Shown here piece after piece: positions 54,581-63,121 of a stretch of 64,000 bases of DNA (the stretch's first letter is position 1; each line of letters starts with the position of its first letter). Source of the stretch: Novosphingobium sp. Fuku2-ISO-50 (GTDB lineage: Bacteria; Pseudomonadota; Alphaproteobacteria; Sphingomonadales; Sphingomonadaceae); contig NZ_KQ954297.1 of the NCBI RefSeq assembly GCF_001519055.1, positions 45,776 to 109,775 of the forward strand. Reading direction: 5' to 3'. Under the pieces are notes generated by a model. That model worked only from the letters and a program-made list of their open reading frames with translations. It did not search any database and was not told the DNA's origin. A program made the translations under genes and the position numbers.

Positions 54581-56008
54581 TCAAATCCGGGGCAGGGCAA
54601 CCGCGGGAAAGGCAATCCGCACTTCAAGCCCCGGCCCGCTGTCCGCCAGTTCCAGCCGCCCCTGATGAAACCGCACGATCGCCTGCGCGATCGACAGGCC
54701 AAGCCCGCTGCCACGCCGGTCTGCCGCCGCCGTGCCTCGCTCCAGCGGGCGCAACACCCGCGCGCAGTCCCCGCGCGGCAAGCCGGGGCCATTGTCCTGC
54801 AAGACGAGCTCGACATGATCGCCCGCGCGATGGACCGACAGCCGGGCGCTCGTCCCCGCCGGGGTATGCGTCGCGACGTTCTGCAGCAGATTGACCAGCA
54901 ATTGCGTGATCAGCCCCGGATCGCCGTGAATTGCGGCCGGCTCCAACGGCCCGGTGACCAAAGTGCCGCCGGCATCGGCAATCACCGGCTCCATCGTTTC
55001 GGCAATATCCTCGACCAATCGGTCGAGCGAGAGCGCGACCATTGCCCCGCCGTGACGCCCGCCCTCGATCTCGGCCAACCGCAACAGCGCATCGAAAATC
55101 GCGATGATCCCGGCGCATTCGCGCTCCGCCGCCTCGATCGCCCGGCGCAGCCGCGCTTCGTCACCGGCAAGATCACACGTCAAAAGCGTGCTCAGCCGGG
55201 TCAGCGGCGTGCGCAAGTCATGCGCCAGCGCGCTGGCGAAATGGCGTTGCGTCTCGACCAGGCTTTCCATGCGGTCGAGCATCCGGTTGAGACTTTCCGC
55301 CTGGCGCGCAAACATGCCGTCGAGCCCGTCCATCGGCACCCGCCGCGCCAGATCCCCGGCGGCGGCGATCGCATCGGCGGTCGCCCCGGTCGCCGCCAGC
55401 CGCCGCGCCGTCAGATGGGCAAAAAACCACGTCGCCCCCAGCCCCGCCGTCAGCGCCGCAACGAACGCGCCCATGACGAGATGCGGCAACAGCGCGCGCA
55501 GCCCCGCCGCCGCCTCGCTGTGCTGGACAATCACGAACAGCGACCCGTCGGGCAAGCGCTCGGCCAGCGCCCGCCCGCGCTGCCACGTCCGCCCGCCGCC
55601 CAGAAACAGGACATCGGACAATCCCGGACGCGGCCGCACCGCCAGCCGCCCCGCCACTTGCCGCCCGTCGGGGGCAAACAGGCTATAGGTGCGCTCGCTG
55701 GTGATCTTGCGCGCCTGCCAGTCGCGGATGCGCGCGGCGACTTCCTCGCTGGTCGCCGCCCGGCCCGACGGCACGCGCAGAAACTTCGCCTTGTGATGGA
55801 TCAGATCGCTGTCGATGCGCAGCGCGACCGTGCGCTCGGCCACGACGAACACCAGCGCGCCCATCAGCAGCATGGCCAGCGCAAACACGCCGCCGATCAT
55901 GAAAAAGATCCGCCCTGCCCCCGGCCAGCGGGCGCGAATATCGGCCGTTCTGGTGCGTGCCAAGATCAGAAAATCGCCATTACCGGCAAGCGCCCGCCAA
56001 AAGCACAT
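54581..56008 (-). CDS. OmpR-type partner sensor histidine kinase
   Basis: A 475-residue membrane histidine kinase. The N-terminal part has a transmembrane helix (FMIGGVFALAMLLMGALVFVV), a periplasmic sensor domain, a second helix (LLPHLVMGAFVAALTAGLGATWFFA) and a HAMP-like segment. The kinase core shows FASALAHDLRTPLTRLSTL (H box), LLVNLLQNVATHTPAG (N box), DNGPGLPRGD (G1) and RGSGLGLSIAQAIV (G2). The start overlaps the response regulator by 29 bases; a TTG at 55973 is an alternative. The signal is unknown. It shares the operon with the regulator. Confidence 0.9.
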   Translation of the reverse strand: MCFWRALAGNGDFLILARTRTADIRARWPGAGRIFFMIGGVFALAMLLMGALVFVVAERTVALRIDSDLIHHKAKFLRVPSGRAATSEEVAARIRDWQARKITSERTYSLFAPDGRQVAGRLAVRPRPGLSDVLFLGGGRTWQRGRALAERLPDGSLFVIVQHSEAAAGLRALLPHLVMGAFVAALTAGLGATWFFAHLTARRLAATGATADAIAAAGDLARRVPMDGLDGMFARQAESLNRMLDRMESLVETQRHFASALAHDLRTPLTRLSTLLTCDLAGDEARLRRAIEAAERECAGIIAIFDALLRLAEIEGGRHGGAMVALSLDRLVEDIAETMEPVIADAGGTLVTGPLEPAAIHGDPGLITQLLVNLLQNVATHTPAGTSARLSVHRAGDHVELVLQDNGPGLPRGDCARVLRPLERGTAAADRRGSGLGLSIAQAIVRFHQGRLELADSGPGLEVRIAFPAVALPRI

Positions 56009-56666
56009 AGCCTTCGCCGCGCCGGGTCAGGATCGGATCGATGCCCAGTTCCTGCAACCGCGTGCGCAGGCGGCTCATGTTGCTTTCGACGATATTGGTG
56101 CCGGGGCTGAAGCTGTAGCCCCAGACGTGTTCGAGCAGCATGTCGCGCGTCACCAGCCGGTCGGCATGGAGCATCAGGTGCGCCAGCAGCGAATAGAGCT
56201 TGCGATTGAGCTCGACCGAAGCCGGGCCAAAGCAGGCGGCATGACGGCTGGGATCGAGCCGCAGCCGCCCGACGCTGCGCGCCGCCTGTTCGGATGATCC
56301 CCGCTGCGGCGTGCGACGCGAAATGGCGTGAACGCGCGCCACCAGTTCGGCCATGTGAAACGGCTTGGCCAGGTAATCGTCGGCCCCCGATTCGAGGCCC
56401 TCGATGCGATCCTTGACCGAGCCCAGCGCGCTCAGCATCAGCACCGGCGGCACTGTGCCATGGCGACGCCAGGCGCGAATGATGTCGATGCCGTTGCCGT
56501 CGGGCAGCAAGCGGTCGAGCACGACACTGTCGAATTCGCCCGTGCGGCTGCGTTCCAGCGCCTGCGCGGCGTTGACGGCGAGAGTCGTGTCGATCCCCGC
56601 CGCGCCCAGTCCGCTGACGATATGTCCGCCGATGACCGGATCGTCTTCTATCACCAGGCAATGCAC
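55980..56666 (-). CDS. OmpR family response regulator
   Basis: A receiver plus winged-helix regulator, about 228 aa. Receiver: CLVIEDDPVIGGHIV, VVLDRLLPDGNGIDIIR (phospho-Asp) and YLAKPFHMAELVARV (Lys). C-terminal winged helix: LNRKLYSLLAHLMLHADRLV and NIVESNMSRLRTRL with the recognition-helix pattern. GTG at 56666 after GGAGAACG is preferred over TTG at 56690. Genes controlled are unknown; the adjacent phosphatase is a candidate by position. Confidence 0.92.
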   Translation of the reverse strand: MHCLVIEDDPVIGGHIVSGLGAAGIDTTLAVNAAQALERSRTGEFDSVVLDRLLPDGNGIDIIRAWRRHGTVPPVLMLSALGSVKDRIEGLESGADDYLAKPFHMAELVARVHAISRRTPQRGSSEQAARSVGRLRLDPSRHAACFGPASVELNRKLYSLLAHLMLHADRLVTRDMLLEHVWGYSFSPGTNIVESNMSRLRTRLQELGIDPILTRRGEGYVLLAGACR

Positions 56667-56711
56667 GGATCGTTCTCCACCGGTCAGCAAGGCCGGTCGA
56701 TTACGACAGAT

Positions 56712-58232
56712 TCAAGACGGTGATGTTACAATCCGCCCCGGCGCCACGTCCTCATCGGCATCGTGGTGCCCGCTGATCGCGTCGCCATCGCCCCGCCGCA
56801 GCCCCGCAAAGACTGCCGCCGACGCGATCGTGACCGCGCCCAGAATGACGAACGCATGGTGCACGCTGGTCAGCATCTCGGTGCGTTCGGTCGCCCGCGA
56901 GGTGACAAATCCGGCCGTGACCAGACCGGCGCTTGCCACGCCAAAGCTCATCGACAATTGCTGAAACGTGCTGGCAAAGGCGCTGGCGCGGCTGGTGCGC
57001 GGCTGCGGCACATCGGCATAGGCGAGCGTGTTGATCGCGGTGAATTGCGCCGACATCAACATGCCATAGATCATCGCCTGAAAGCAGATCATCCATACCG
57101 GCGTCGCCGGACCGACCGTGCCAAACAGCATCAGCATCAGGCCGAGCGCCACGGTGTTGCCGATCAGCATCGAGCGATAGCCGAAAAATGCCAGTTCATA
57201 GCGCACGAAGATCTTGCTGCTCATCGCGCCCAAAGCCTGAGGCATGAACAGCAGCCCGGAATGGAGCGGCGCAAAGCCAAGCCCGGTCTGATAGAGCAAA
57301 GGCAACAGGAATGGCGCGCCGCCCACGCCCAGCCGGGTCACGAATCCCCCCGCGACCGACACGGCAAACGTGCGAAAACGCAAGAGATCGAGATCGAGCA
57401 GCGGATTGGCCAGCCGCCGCGCATGGCGCCAGTACAACGCCAGCAGCGCGATCGCGATTGTCCCGGCCACCGTGACCACCCGCCCGCCGGCATGGTGTTC
57501 GCCAAACACTTCGAGCGTCCACGACAAAAGCGCGATGCCGCTGCCAAACCAGACCAGCCCCATGCGATCGAGCGGCGGCACGTTGTCCCCGCGATAATCG
57601 GGCAGGCGCAGCCCCACCAGCACGAGCCCTGTCAGCCCGATCGGGATATTGAGGAAAAAGATGTCCTCCCACCGCGCCACGCTGATTATGAACCCGCCCA
57701 GCGCGGGCCCGATCAGCGGCCCGACCAGCATCGGGATTGCCACAAAGCTCATCGCGCGAACCAGTTCCGCCTTGGGAAACGTGCGCACCAGCGTCAGCCG
57801 CCCGACCGGCACCATCATCGCCCCGCCCATCCCCTGAATGATCCGGCAGGTCACCAGCAAGGGTATTGAATGGCTCAGCCCGCACAGCACCGAGCCCAGC
57901 GTGAACACCGCGATCGCGGCGGTGAACACCCGCCGCGTGCCGAACCGATCGGCCACCCACCCGCTTGCGGGGATAAACACCGCAAGGCTCAGCGCATAGC
58001 TCGCCAGCACCGCCTTCATGCTCAGTTCGGATTCATGCAGCGCCCGCGCCATCGTCGGCACAGCGGTATTGAGCACCGTGGTATCGAGCGATTCCATAAA
58101 AAACGCGATCGCCACCAGCCACGGCAAAAACCGCTTGGAAATCGGCTGTGCGTTCAGAAACTTCGGGAAAATGGACAATTCGGACAATGCTCCGGTCCGC
58201 CTCAGCTTTGCGTCCGGCGATGCGGACGCCAC
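56712..58232 (-). CDS. DHA2-family MFS drug efflux transporter (EmrB/QacA-like)
   Basis: A 506-residue, roughly 14-helix proton antiporter. The signature MESLDTTVLNTAVPTMA (motif D1) and GWVADRFGTRRVF (motif A) at the N-terminus, together with ITQGMGGAMMVPVGR-type motif C (IIQGMGGAMMVPVGR), place it in DHA2. It would export a hydrophobic or toxic compound; no EmrA-like membrane fusion partner is adjacent. It ends 45 bases before the response regulator gene start on the same strand, so a common transcript is conceivable. Confidence 0.9.
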   Translation of the reverse strand: MASASPDAKLRRTGALSELSIFPKFLNAQPISKRFLPWLVAIAFFMESLDTTVLNTAVPTMARALHESELSMKAVLASYALSLAVFIPASGWVADRFGTRRVFTAAIAVFTLGSVLCGLSHSIPLLVTCRIIQGMGGAMMVPVGRLTLVRTFPKAELVRAMSFVAIPMLVGPLIGPALGGFIISVARWEDIFFLNIPIGLTGLVLVGLRLPDYRGDNVPPLDRMGLVWFGSGIALLSWTLEVFGEHHAGGRVVTVAGTIAIALLALYWRHARRLANPLLDLDLLRFRTFAVSVAGGFVTRLGVGGAPFLLPLLYQTGLGFAPLHSGLLFMPQALGAMSSKIFVRYELAFFGYRSMLIGNTVALGLMLMLFGTVGPATPVWMICFQAMIYGMLMSAQFTAINTLAYADVPQPRTSRASAFASTFQQLSMSFGVASAGLVTAGFVTSRATERTEMLTSVHHAFVILGAVTIASAAVFAGLRRGDGDAISGHHDADEDVAPGRIVTSPS

Positions 58233-58305
58233 AGGAATCGCCCAAGCATTGCAGATACCTGCCCCGCGTCAAGCGGGCCGGTCGTGCGAATTGGTATCAG
58301 GAAAA

Positions 58306-58379
58306 TGGAGGCCCGACCCGGAATCGAACCGGGGTAAACGGATTTGCAATCCGGTGCGTAACCACTCCGCCATCGGGCC
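58306..58379 (-). tRNA. tRNA-Cys (anticodon GCA)
   Basis: A 74-base tRNA read on the minus strand. The acceptor stem is GGCCCGA/TCGGGCC with discriminator T and encoded CCA. The anticodon arm reads CCGGATTGCAAATCCG, giving anticodon GCA; the T arm has GGTTCGATTCC. U73 is the expected cysteine identity base. It lies between the crotonase and the DHA2 transporter on the same strand. Confidence 0.97.
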
Positions 58380-58475
58380 TCATTCCCGCGCCCTGCGCAA
58401 GAGCGGCGCAGTTAGCCGAGCGCGAGGCTTTGGGCAATCGGATTCTTTCGCCCCGCGTTCGGTCGGTCGGTTGCG

Positions 58476-59279
58476 TCAGGGATCGACGAATTCGGGCGCG
58501 CGCTTTTCCATGCCGGCGCGCACCGATTCGATCTGGTTGGGCGAATACATCAGTTCGATCTGGCTCACGCTTTCGGCGAGCAGCGCGTCGGCGGGCGTCA
58601 TCAGCGGCGTGCGATTCGACAAGTCCTTGGCGCCGCGCACGGCATGCGGGCTCTTGCCCGCGATCGCGCGCGCCAGCGCCATGGCACGCGCAAGAGGGTC
58701 GATATCGACATGGGTGGCAAAGCCCAGCGCTGCGGCCTCGACCCCGGTGAATTCACGATGGGTATACGTCAGTTCGCGCAACACGTCGTCGCGCACATTG
58801 CCGCGCCACAGCAGGTATCCGCCCATATCGGGGACCAGCCCCCATTTGACCTCCATCACCGCCATGCGCGTTTCGGGATGGGCAATGCGGATGTCGGCCC
58901 CGCTGGCGATCTGCAGGCCGCCGCCAAAGCACACGCCATGTACCGCCGCGATCACCGGAACCGGCACATCGCGCCAGACGGTGGCGGCATATTGCGCGCG
59001 GTTGGCAATGCCGTGCGTGCGGTCGGCGAGCGATCCGCCCTTCCAGCGATCGGCATTGCCAAGGCTGGACAGATCGAGCCCGGCGCAAAATGCGCGCCCC
59101 GCCCCCGACAGCACAACGGCACGCACGTCGCGGGCCCCGCGCAAGTGATCGCCCGCCGCGATGATCGCGCCAAACATCGCATCGTCGAGCGCGTTCATCT
59201 TGTCCGCGCGGTTAAGCACGACATGCGCGACATGTGCGGTAACGGTGACCGTGACGCGGTCGTCGAAATTCAGGCTCAT
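58476..59279 (-). CDS. Enoyl-CoA hydratase/isomerase family protein (crotonase)
   Basis: A 267-residue crotonase-fold enzyme acting on acyl-CoA. HVAHVVLNRADKMNALDDAMF at the N-terminus, SGAGRAFCAGLDLSSLG (oxyanion hole) and AAVHGVCFGGGLQIASGADIRIA (second oxyanion-hole loop) are family hallmarks. The catalytic glutamates of true hydratases are not obvious at the expected sites, so specificity is open. The start codon is directly abutted by a strong hairpin (59280-59330), and no ordinary ribosome-binding site is visible outside it. Confidence 0.9.
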   Translation of the reverse strand: MSLNFDDRVTVTVTAHVAHVVLNRADKMNALDDAMFGAIIAAGDHLRGARDVRAVVLSGAGRAFCAGLDLSSLGNADRWKGGSLADRTHGIANRAQYAATVWRDVPVPVIAAVHGVCFGGGLQIASGADIRIAHPETRMAVMEVKWGLVPDMGGYLLWRGNVRDDVLRELTYTHREFTGVEAAALGFATHVDIDPLARAMALARAIAGKSPHAVRGAKDLSNRTPLMTPADALLAESVSQIELMYSPNQIESVRAGMEKRAPEFVDP

Positions 59280-59330
59280 GCATCCATCCCGAGCAATTTC
59301 ATCGGGCGATGAATTGCCCGGGATGGATGC
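59280..59330. repeat. Inverted repeat abutting the crotonase start codon
   Basis: About 24 bases on each side pair with few mismatches: GCATCCATCCCGAGCAATTT and its near-complement GCCCGGGATGGATGC, round a short GC-rich loop. The left arm ends next to the ATG of the crotonase (minus strand). In the transcript this hairpin would include the ribosome-binding region (GGGATGG). Confidence 0.85.
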
Positions 59331-59373
59331 GAAGTCCAGTGGGTTTACGCACGGTGGGAGAGGCGGCACCGGC

Positions 59374-59433
59374 CCGCTCCCCCACCCGACCTCCCATAGA
59401 GTACTGCCGTCGGGAGGTCGGGTGGGGGAGCGG
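59374..59433. repeat. Perfect 22-bp inverted repeat
   Basis: CCGCTCCCCCACCCGACCTC CC on the left (59374-59395) and its exact reverse complement on the right (59412-59433) enclose a 16-base loop. Six further bases pair imperfectly outside it (GGCGGC with GCCGCC). It lies between the aminotransferase stop and the crotonase start on the same strand. It may be a terminator for the aminotransferase, an mRNA-processing hairpin, or a dispersed palindromic repeat. Confidence 0.92.
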
Positions 59434-59454
59434 ACCGCCGCCGCCTTCAAAAAA

Positions 59455-59481
59455 CCACTCTTTCGCGGCCACTCTTTCGCG
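59455..59481. repeat. Two direct copies of a 13-bp sequence
   Basis: CCACTCTTTCGCG occurs twice with a one-base spacer just downstream of the aminotransferase stop. It may be a trace of local duplication. No function assigned. Confidence 0.75.
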
Positions 59482-59494
59482 AATTGTGATCCGG

Positions 59495-60694
59495 TCACCC
59501 CGCGCTGGCGTTGACGCCCATGCTTTGCAGATAGCGGCGAACGTTGCGCGCGGCCTGGCGCAGGCGCTGTTCGTTTTCGACAAGCGCGATGCGGACATAA
59601 CCTTCGCCGTCTTCGCCATAGCCGACGCCGGGGGCGACCGCGACTTCGGCCTGGGTCAGCAATTGCTTGGAAAATTCAAGGCTGCCCAGATGGCGCAGCG
59701 CAGGCGGCAACGGGGCCCAGGCAAACATCGATGCGGGCGGGCTGGGAATGTCCCATCCGGCGCGACCAAAGCTTTCGACCAGCACATCGCGGCGTTTTTG
59801 ATAAAGCTCGCGATTCTTGTCGACGATGTCCTGCGGCCCGTTGAGCGCGGCGCACGTCGCTGCCTGAATCGGCGTGAACGCGCCGTAATCGAGGTAGGAT
59901 TTGACCCGCGTCAGGGCGGCAATCAGCCTGGGATTGCCCACCGCGAAACCGACGCGCCAGCCGGCCATCGAAAACGTCTTGCTCATGCTGGTGAATTCGA
60001 CCGCGACATCCTTGGCGCCGGGCACTTCCAGAATCGAGCGGGTCGGAGTGCCGTCGTAATAGAGCTCGGAATAGGCAAGGTCCGACAGGATCCACACCTT
60101 GTTTTCGCGCGCCCAGGCCACCAATCGCTCGTAAAACGCCAGATCGACCGTCTCGGCGGTCGGATTCGACGGATAGTTGACGATCAGCACCGAAGGACGC
60201 GGCACGGAATAGCGCATCGCCCGGTCAAGCGATTCCCAATAGCGTTCATCGGGCGTGGTCGGCACCGACCGAATCGTCGCCCCCGCAATGATGAAGCCGA
60301 ATGTATGAATCGGATAGCTGGGGTTGGGCGCCAGCACGACATCGCCCGGCGCGGTGATCGCATTGGCGAGGCTCGCGAGCCCTTCCTTTGACCCGAGCGT
60401 CATCACCACTTCGGTCTCGGGATCGAGATCGACGCCAAACCGGCGTGCATAATAATTGGCCTGCGCCTTGCGCACGCCCGGAATCCCGCGCGACGCAGAA
60501 TAGCCGTGGGCCGAAGGTTTTTGCGCCACTTCGCACAGCTTGTCGATGACATGCTGGGGCGGCGGCAGATCGGGATTGCCCATGCCGAGGTCGATGATGT
60601 CCCGCCCGGCGGCGCGTGCTGCGGCCCGCATGCCGTTGACTTCGGCGATGACGTAGGGCGGCAGGCGCTTCATGCGGTAGAATTCTTCGTCCAC
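59495..60694 (-). CDS. AlaC-type class I/II aminotransferase
   Basis: PLP-dependent fold type I transaminase, 399 aa. IIDLGMGNPDLPPPQHVID, GYSASRGIPGVRKA, MTLGSKEGLASLANAI, IVNYPSNPTAETVD, ILSDLAYSELYYDG and TSMSKTFSMAGWRVGFAVGN (PLP lysine) all match the alanine/LL-diaminopimelate aminotransferase-like group. The start is the GTG at 60694, after GGAGAAAG, replacing a much longer frame that runs into IS-related sequence. AlaC (glutamate-pyruvate transaminase) is the most probable function; DapL-like activity is an alternative. Confidence 0.9.
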   Translation of the reverse strand: MDEEFYRMKRLPPYVIAEVNGMRAAARAAGRDIIDLGMGNPDLPPPQHVIDKLCEVAQKPSAHGYSASRGIPGVRKAQANYYARRFGVDLDPETEVVMTLGSKEGLASLANAITAPGDVVLAPNPSYPIHTFGFIIAGATIRSVPTTPDERYWESLDRAMRYSVPRPSVLIVNYPSNPTAETVDLAFYERLVAWARENKVWILSDLAYSELYYDGTPTRSILEVPGAKDVAVEFTSMSKTFSMAGWRVGFAVGNPRLIAALTRVKSYLDYGAFTPIQAATCAALNGPQDIVDKNRELYQKRRDVLVESFGRAGWDIPSPPASMFAWAPLPPALRHLGSLEFSKQLLTQAEVAVAPGVGYGEDGEGYVRIALVENEQRLRQAARNVRRYLQSMGVNASAG

Positions 60695-60714
60695 GGTAAA
60701 AGGTCTTTCTCCGA

Positions 60715-60732
60715 CCGGGCGAAATTGCCCGG
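60715..60732 (-). promoter_or_regulatory. Small hairpin in the aminotransferase leader
   Basis: CCGGGC-GAAATT-GCCCGG, a six-base perfect stem, sits just upstream of the GGAGAAAG ribosome-binding site. It may influence translation; no known regulatory RNA family is recognised. Confidence 0.35.
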
Positions 60733-60866
60733 AGGCCAAGGCCCTTACGCCAAACCGCCGTTCATGAAAACCATGCTGCATCCAACCCGCAAAACAGCAC
60801 GGTTCGCACCGAGCGCTGTGGATATGTGCCGCGCCCGGGTCTAAGCTCGACTTTGTACGTTTTGGG

Positions 60867-61151
60867 TCAGGTCCAGATCCAGAAGATGCTGTTGTTTGCG
60901 ACGTGGTTGAGTGCCTGATCGAGGGGCAGGACGCATCCGCCCATGTCGTCGATGTCCTCCCATTTACGCCGGTGTGACCAGTAGGCGATCCTGACGTCGT
61001 CACCTGTGCCGGGCGGCTTGAGACGTTCGGTGGGTGCCTCGGTTGCCAGCAGGTACAGGTGGAAAGCGCCTTTGTCCTTGTACCAGCCAACGCCGCCGCC
61101 GTTGGCATCGTCAAATGCTTCGATGCGCAGTTCGATTTCATCATCACCCAT
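60867..61151 (-). CDS. Hypothetical protein next to an IS remnant
   Basis: A 94-residue protein I do not recognise. It is acidic and tryptophan-rich (GGGVGWYKDKGAFHLYLLA, AYWSHRRKWEDIDDMGG, NNSIFWIWT), with a plausible globular composition, so it is probably a real gene. No signal or membrane segment is present and no clear ribosome-binding site was found. It lies between the aminotransferase and a truncated transposase, possibly as passenger or as a gene cut at its 5' end by the insertion. Confidence 0.5.
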   Translation of the reverse strand: MGDDEIELRIEAFDDANGGGVGWYKDKGAFHLYLLATEAPTERLKPPGTGDDVRIAYWSHRRKWEDIDDMGGCVLPLDQALNHVANNSIFWIWT

Positions 61152-61196
61152 GGCGCAGCCATAACCGTCTTCGACTCAGGGCGCATCTGTTTCACT

Positions 61197-62108
61197 TCAT
61201 CCCATGGTGACAGTGGTGTTGTTTTGCGCAACGTGTGGCGTGACGTTGATGTCTCGCAGATCGGCAACGAATTGGGCTGCATCATAGGCCTTGTCGGCCC
61301 CGAGCGGGATCCTGTGTTGCGCGTCCAAGCGCTTGAGCATGGTCAGCGCAGCCTCGCGTTCGGCGGTGCCAGTAGCCTTGGTCAACAGCGCATCGACGAT
61401 CAGGCCGTGGCGGTTTTCCATCAGAACATGGCCCATGTGGGATAGTCTCGCGGCCTGACCTTGCGCTTTTTTGTAAAGCCGTGCGTCGGGGTCGGTGGTC
61501 GAGGCGTGGGTTTCGTTGCTACGCTTCTCCTTGCGAAAATCGCGCTCGGCATTGCGGCCCTTGGTTTTGGCCGAGCCGTTGTCGCTGCCGCCTGCATCAT
61601 CGCCGTCGTCTGAGCCGCCGTCCTTGGGTTTGAAGCTCTTCATGCTGGCCCAGGCATCGATCAGCGTGCCATCGACCGAGAAATGGTCGTTCGACAACAG
61701 CGCCTTGACCCGTGGCGGGTTCAGCACCGCAGCCATGAACTTGGCCGCAATATCACCCGCCATCAGCCGGTCGCGATTCTTGGTGAACACCGTCACATCC
61801 CAGATCGGCGCATCCATCGACAGGCCGACAAACCACCGAAACATCAGGTTGTAGTCGAGTTGCTCCATCAACTGGCGCCCTGAGCGGATCGAGAAAAATG
61901 CCTGAAGTAGCAAAGCCCGAAGCAGCTTCTCGGGCGCGATCGAAGGGCGACCTATCCGCGAATACAGCTGCTCGAAATCGGCGGACAAAACCTCCAGTGC
62001 CTCGTCCACAATCGCCCGGATCGCCCGCCATGGATGACCTTGCGGCACGCGCGCTTCGCAGCTCACGTATGAAAAAAGACCCTCGCTCCGATCATCCCCG
62101 CCGCGCAT
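61197..62108 (-). pseudogene. IS5-like transposase, C-terminally truncated
   Basis: A 303-residue DDE transposase. The N-terminal region RVPQGHPWRAIRAIVDEALE, then RPSIAPEKLLRALLLQAFFSIRSG and QLDYNLMFRWFVGLSMD, are typical of a sphingomonad IS5-related family. The first catalytic Asp lies in HFSVDGTLIDAWAS and the second in LGADKAYDAAQFV. Full-length members continue after VAQN with an RHPGY...RIRKRIEEVFGW segment carrying the catalytic Glu; here the frame ends VAQNNTTVTMG. The copy is therefore probably inactive. A hairpin GCGGAAgcctttTTCCGC (62162-62179) before the start might mark its outer end. Confidence 0.82.
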
Positions 62109-62350
62109 CCATGTTTCCCTTGCTTTCGCAACGAAAACATCGAATCATATCAACGCCGTCAGCGGAAGCCTTTTTCCGCAGCCTGTTAGGCGATCGGCTT
62201 CGCGGATCTCATCGTGGCCAGCGGTCAATGGCCGCATCTACAGGTCGGACATATGACTGCACCGTCCGAAGGAATTCATGCCGCAATCGCCTTGCTAACC
62301 GGGCCGTTCCACATATGAGTCAGACCCCCGTTTGGACGCCGATTGACAGT

Positions 62351-62842
62351 TCAGAAGGCGTAGCGGAAGTTGAGGCCGCACACGACGCCCTGCACAGTTG
62401 TCGTCGCGACTTCGAACAGGATGGCCGTGTTCGGATCGCGGCGGAGCAGTGTGCGGCTTGCTCTATAATGCAAAAGGGCAGATGCGGCCTTGATGCCGAT
62501 GATTGTCCCCACCGACGGTCGTTTGCCGTAAAGTGGATTGCCTTCTTCGCAGTTGGGCTTGTGGACGCAACTGATCGTCTGGGCCGCGTCGAGCGCGTTA
62601 AGCAACTGGTAGCCGATTTCGAGATTGTTTACGAGGCGGCGCGTCCTGACGAGTTTTCGCTCGGTCTCGTCGAGCTCTTTTGAGGAAATATCTGCGGGTG
62701 GGGTGGCGCGTGTTGCTTTGTCTTCTGAAGAAGGAGGGCCGTATATTTGACCATCATGGCAAAAGGCTGATGTAGATGGTATAAAAATAAAATATAATGT
62801 TGCAAAAATAGATGTGAATTTTGGAACAGTTTTGTTTTTCAT
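62351..62842 (-). CDS. Hypothetical exported or membrane protein
   Basis: A 163-residue protein with a signal peptide (SIFATLYFIFIPSTSAFC) and a conserved-looking LNALDAAQTISCVHK and EEGNPLYGKRPSVGTIIGIK, followed by hydrophobic segments and a C-terminus VVCGLNFRYAF. The D..T....ENPL pattern is reminiscent of DUF5658-like membrane proteins. No function assigned. The gene is flanked by AT-rich sequence and by IS elements on both sides, so recent acquisition is possible. The start ATG follows a weak AAGAG. Confidence 0.6.
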   Translation of the reverse strand: MKNKTVPKFTSIFATLYFIFIPSTSAFCHDGQIYGPPSSEDKATRATPPADISSKELDETERKLVRTRRLVNNLEIGYQLLNALDAAQTISCVHKPNCEEGNPLYGKRPSVGTIIGIKAASALLHYRASRTLLRRDPNTAILFEVATTTVQGVVCGLNFRYAF

Positions 62843-63121
62843 CTCTTAATATCCCAATGCGTTTTTATGCATGGGATTGAATATCAGGGAGAATGTGATT
62901 TTTGTTGAATAGATTGCTCTATAATGACTATTGATTTATAAATTTTATGCATCCCGTTTGGATATTTTTCCGACATAAACTGGAATTTGATAAAATTGCT
63001 TGTTAATTCCGTCAATTATGTGTGTGCCAAATTGGTCCATATTGACGGAATAGGTATATCTACTTAGTTATCATCCGCTTCAAAATGGATACAAAGCAAG
63101 CATACCTAGTAGGAGGCTTCC
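62843..63121. promoter_or_regulatory. AT-rich divergent region
   Basis: About 280 bases, strongly AT-rich relative to the rest of the window, between two divergent small genes. It must contain promoters for both. AGGAGG lies seven bases before the ATG of the plus-strand gene. No operator recognised. Confidence 0.5.

Noticed and set aside
54665..56110. Plus-strand open frame of 481 codons
   Set aside because: It is antisense to the histidine kinase and response regulator and rich in Arg, Gln and Pro without domains.
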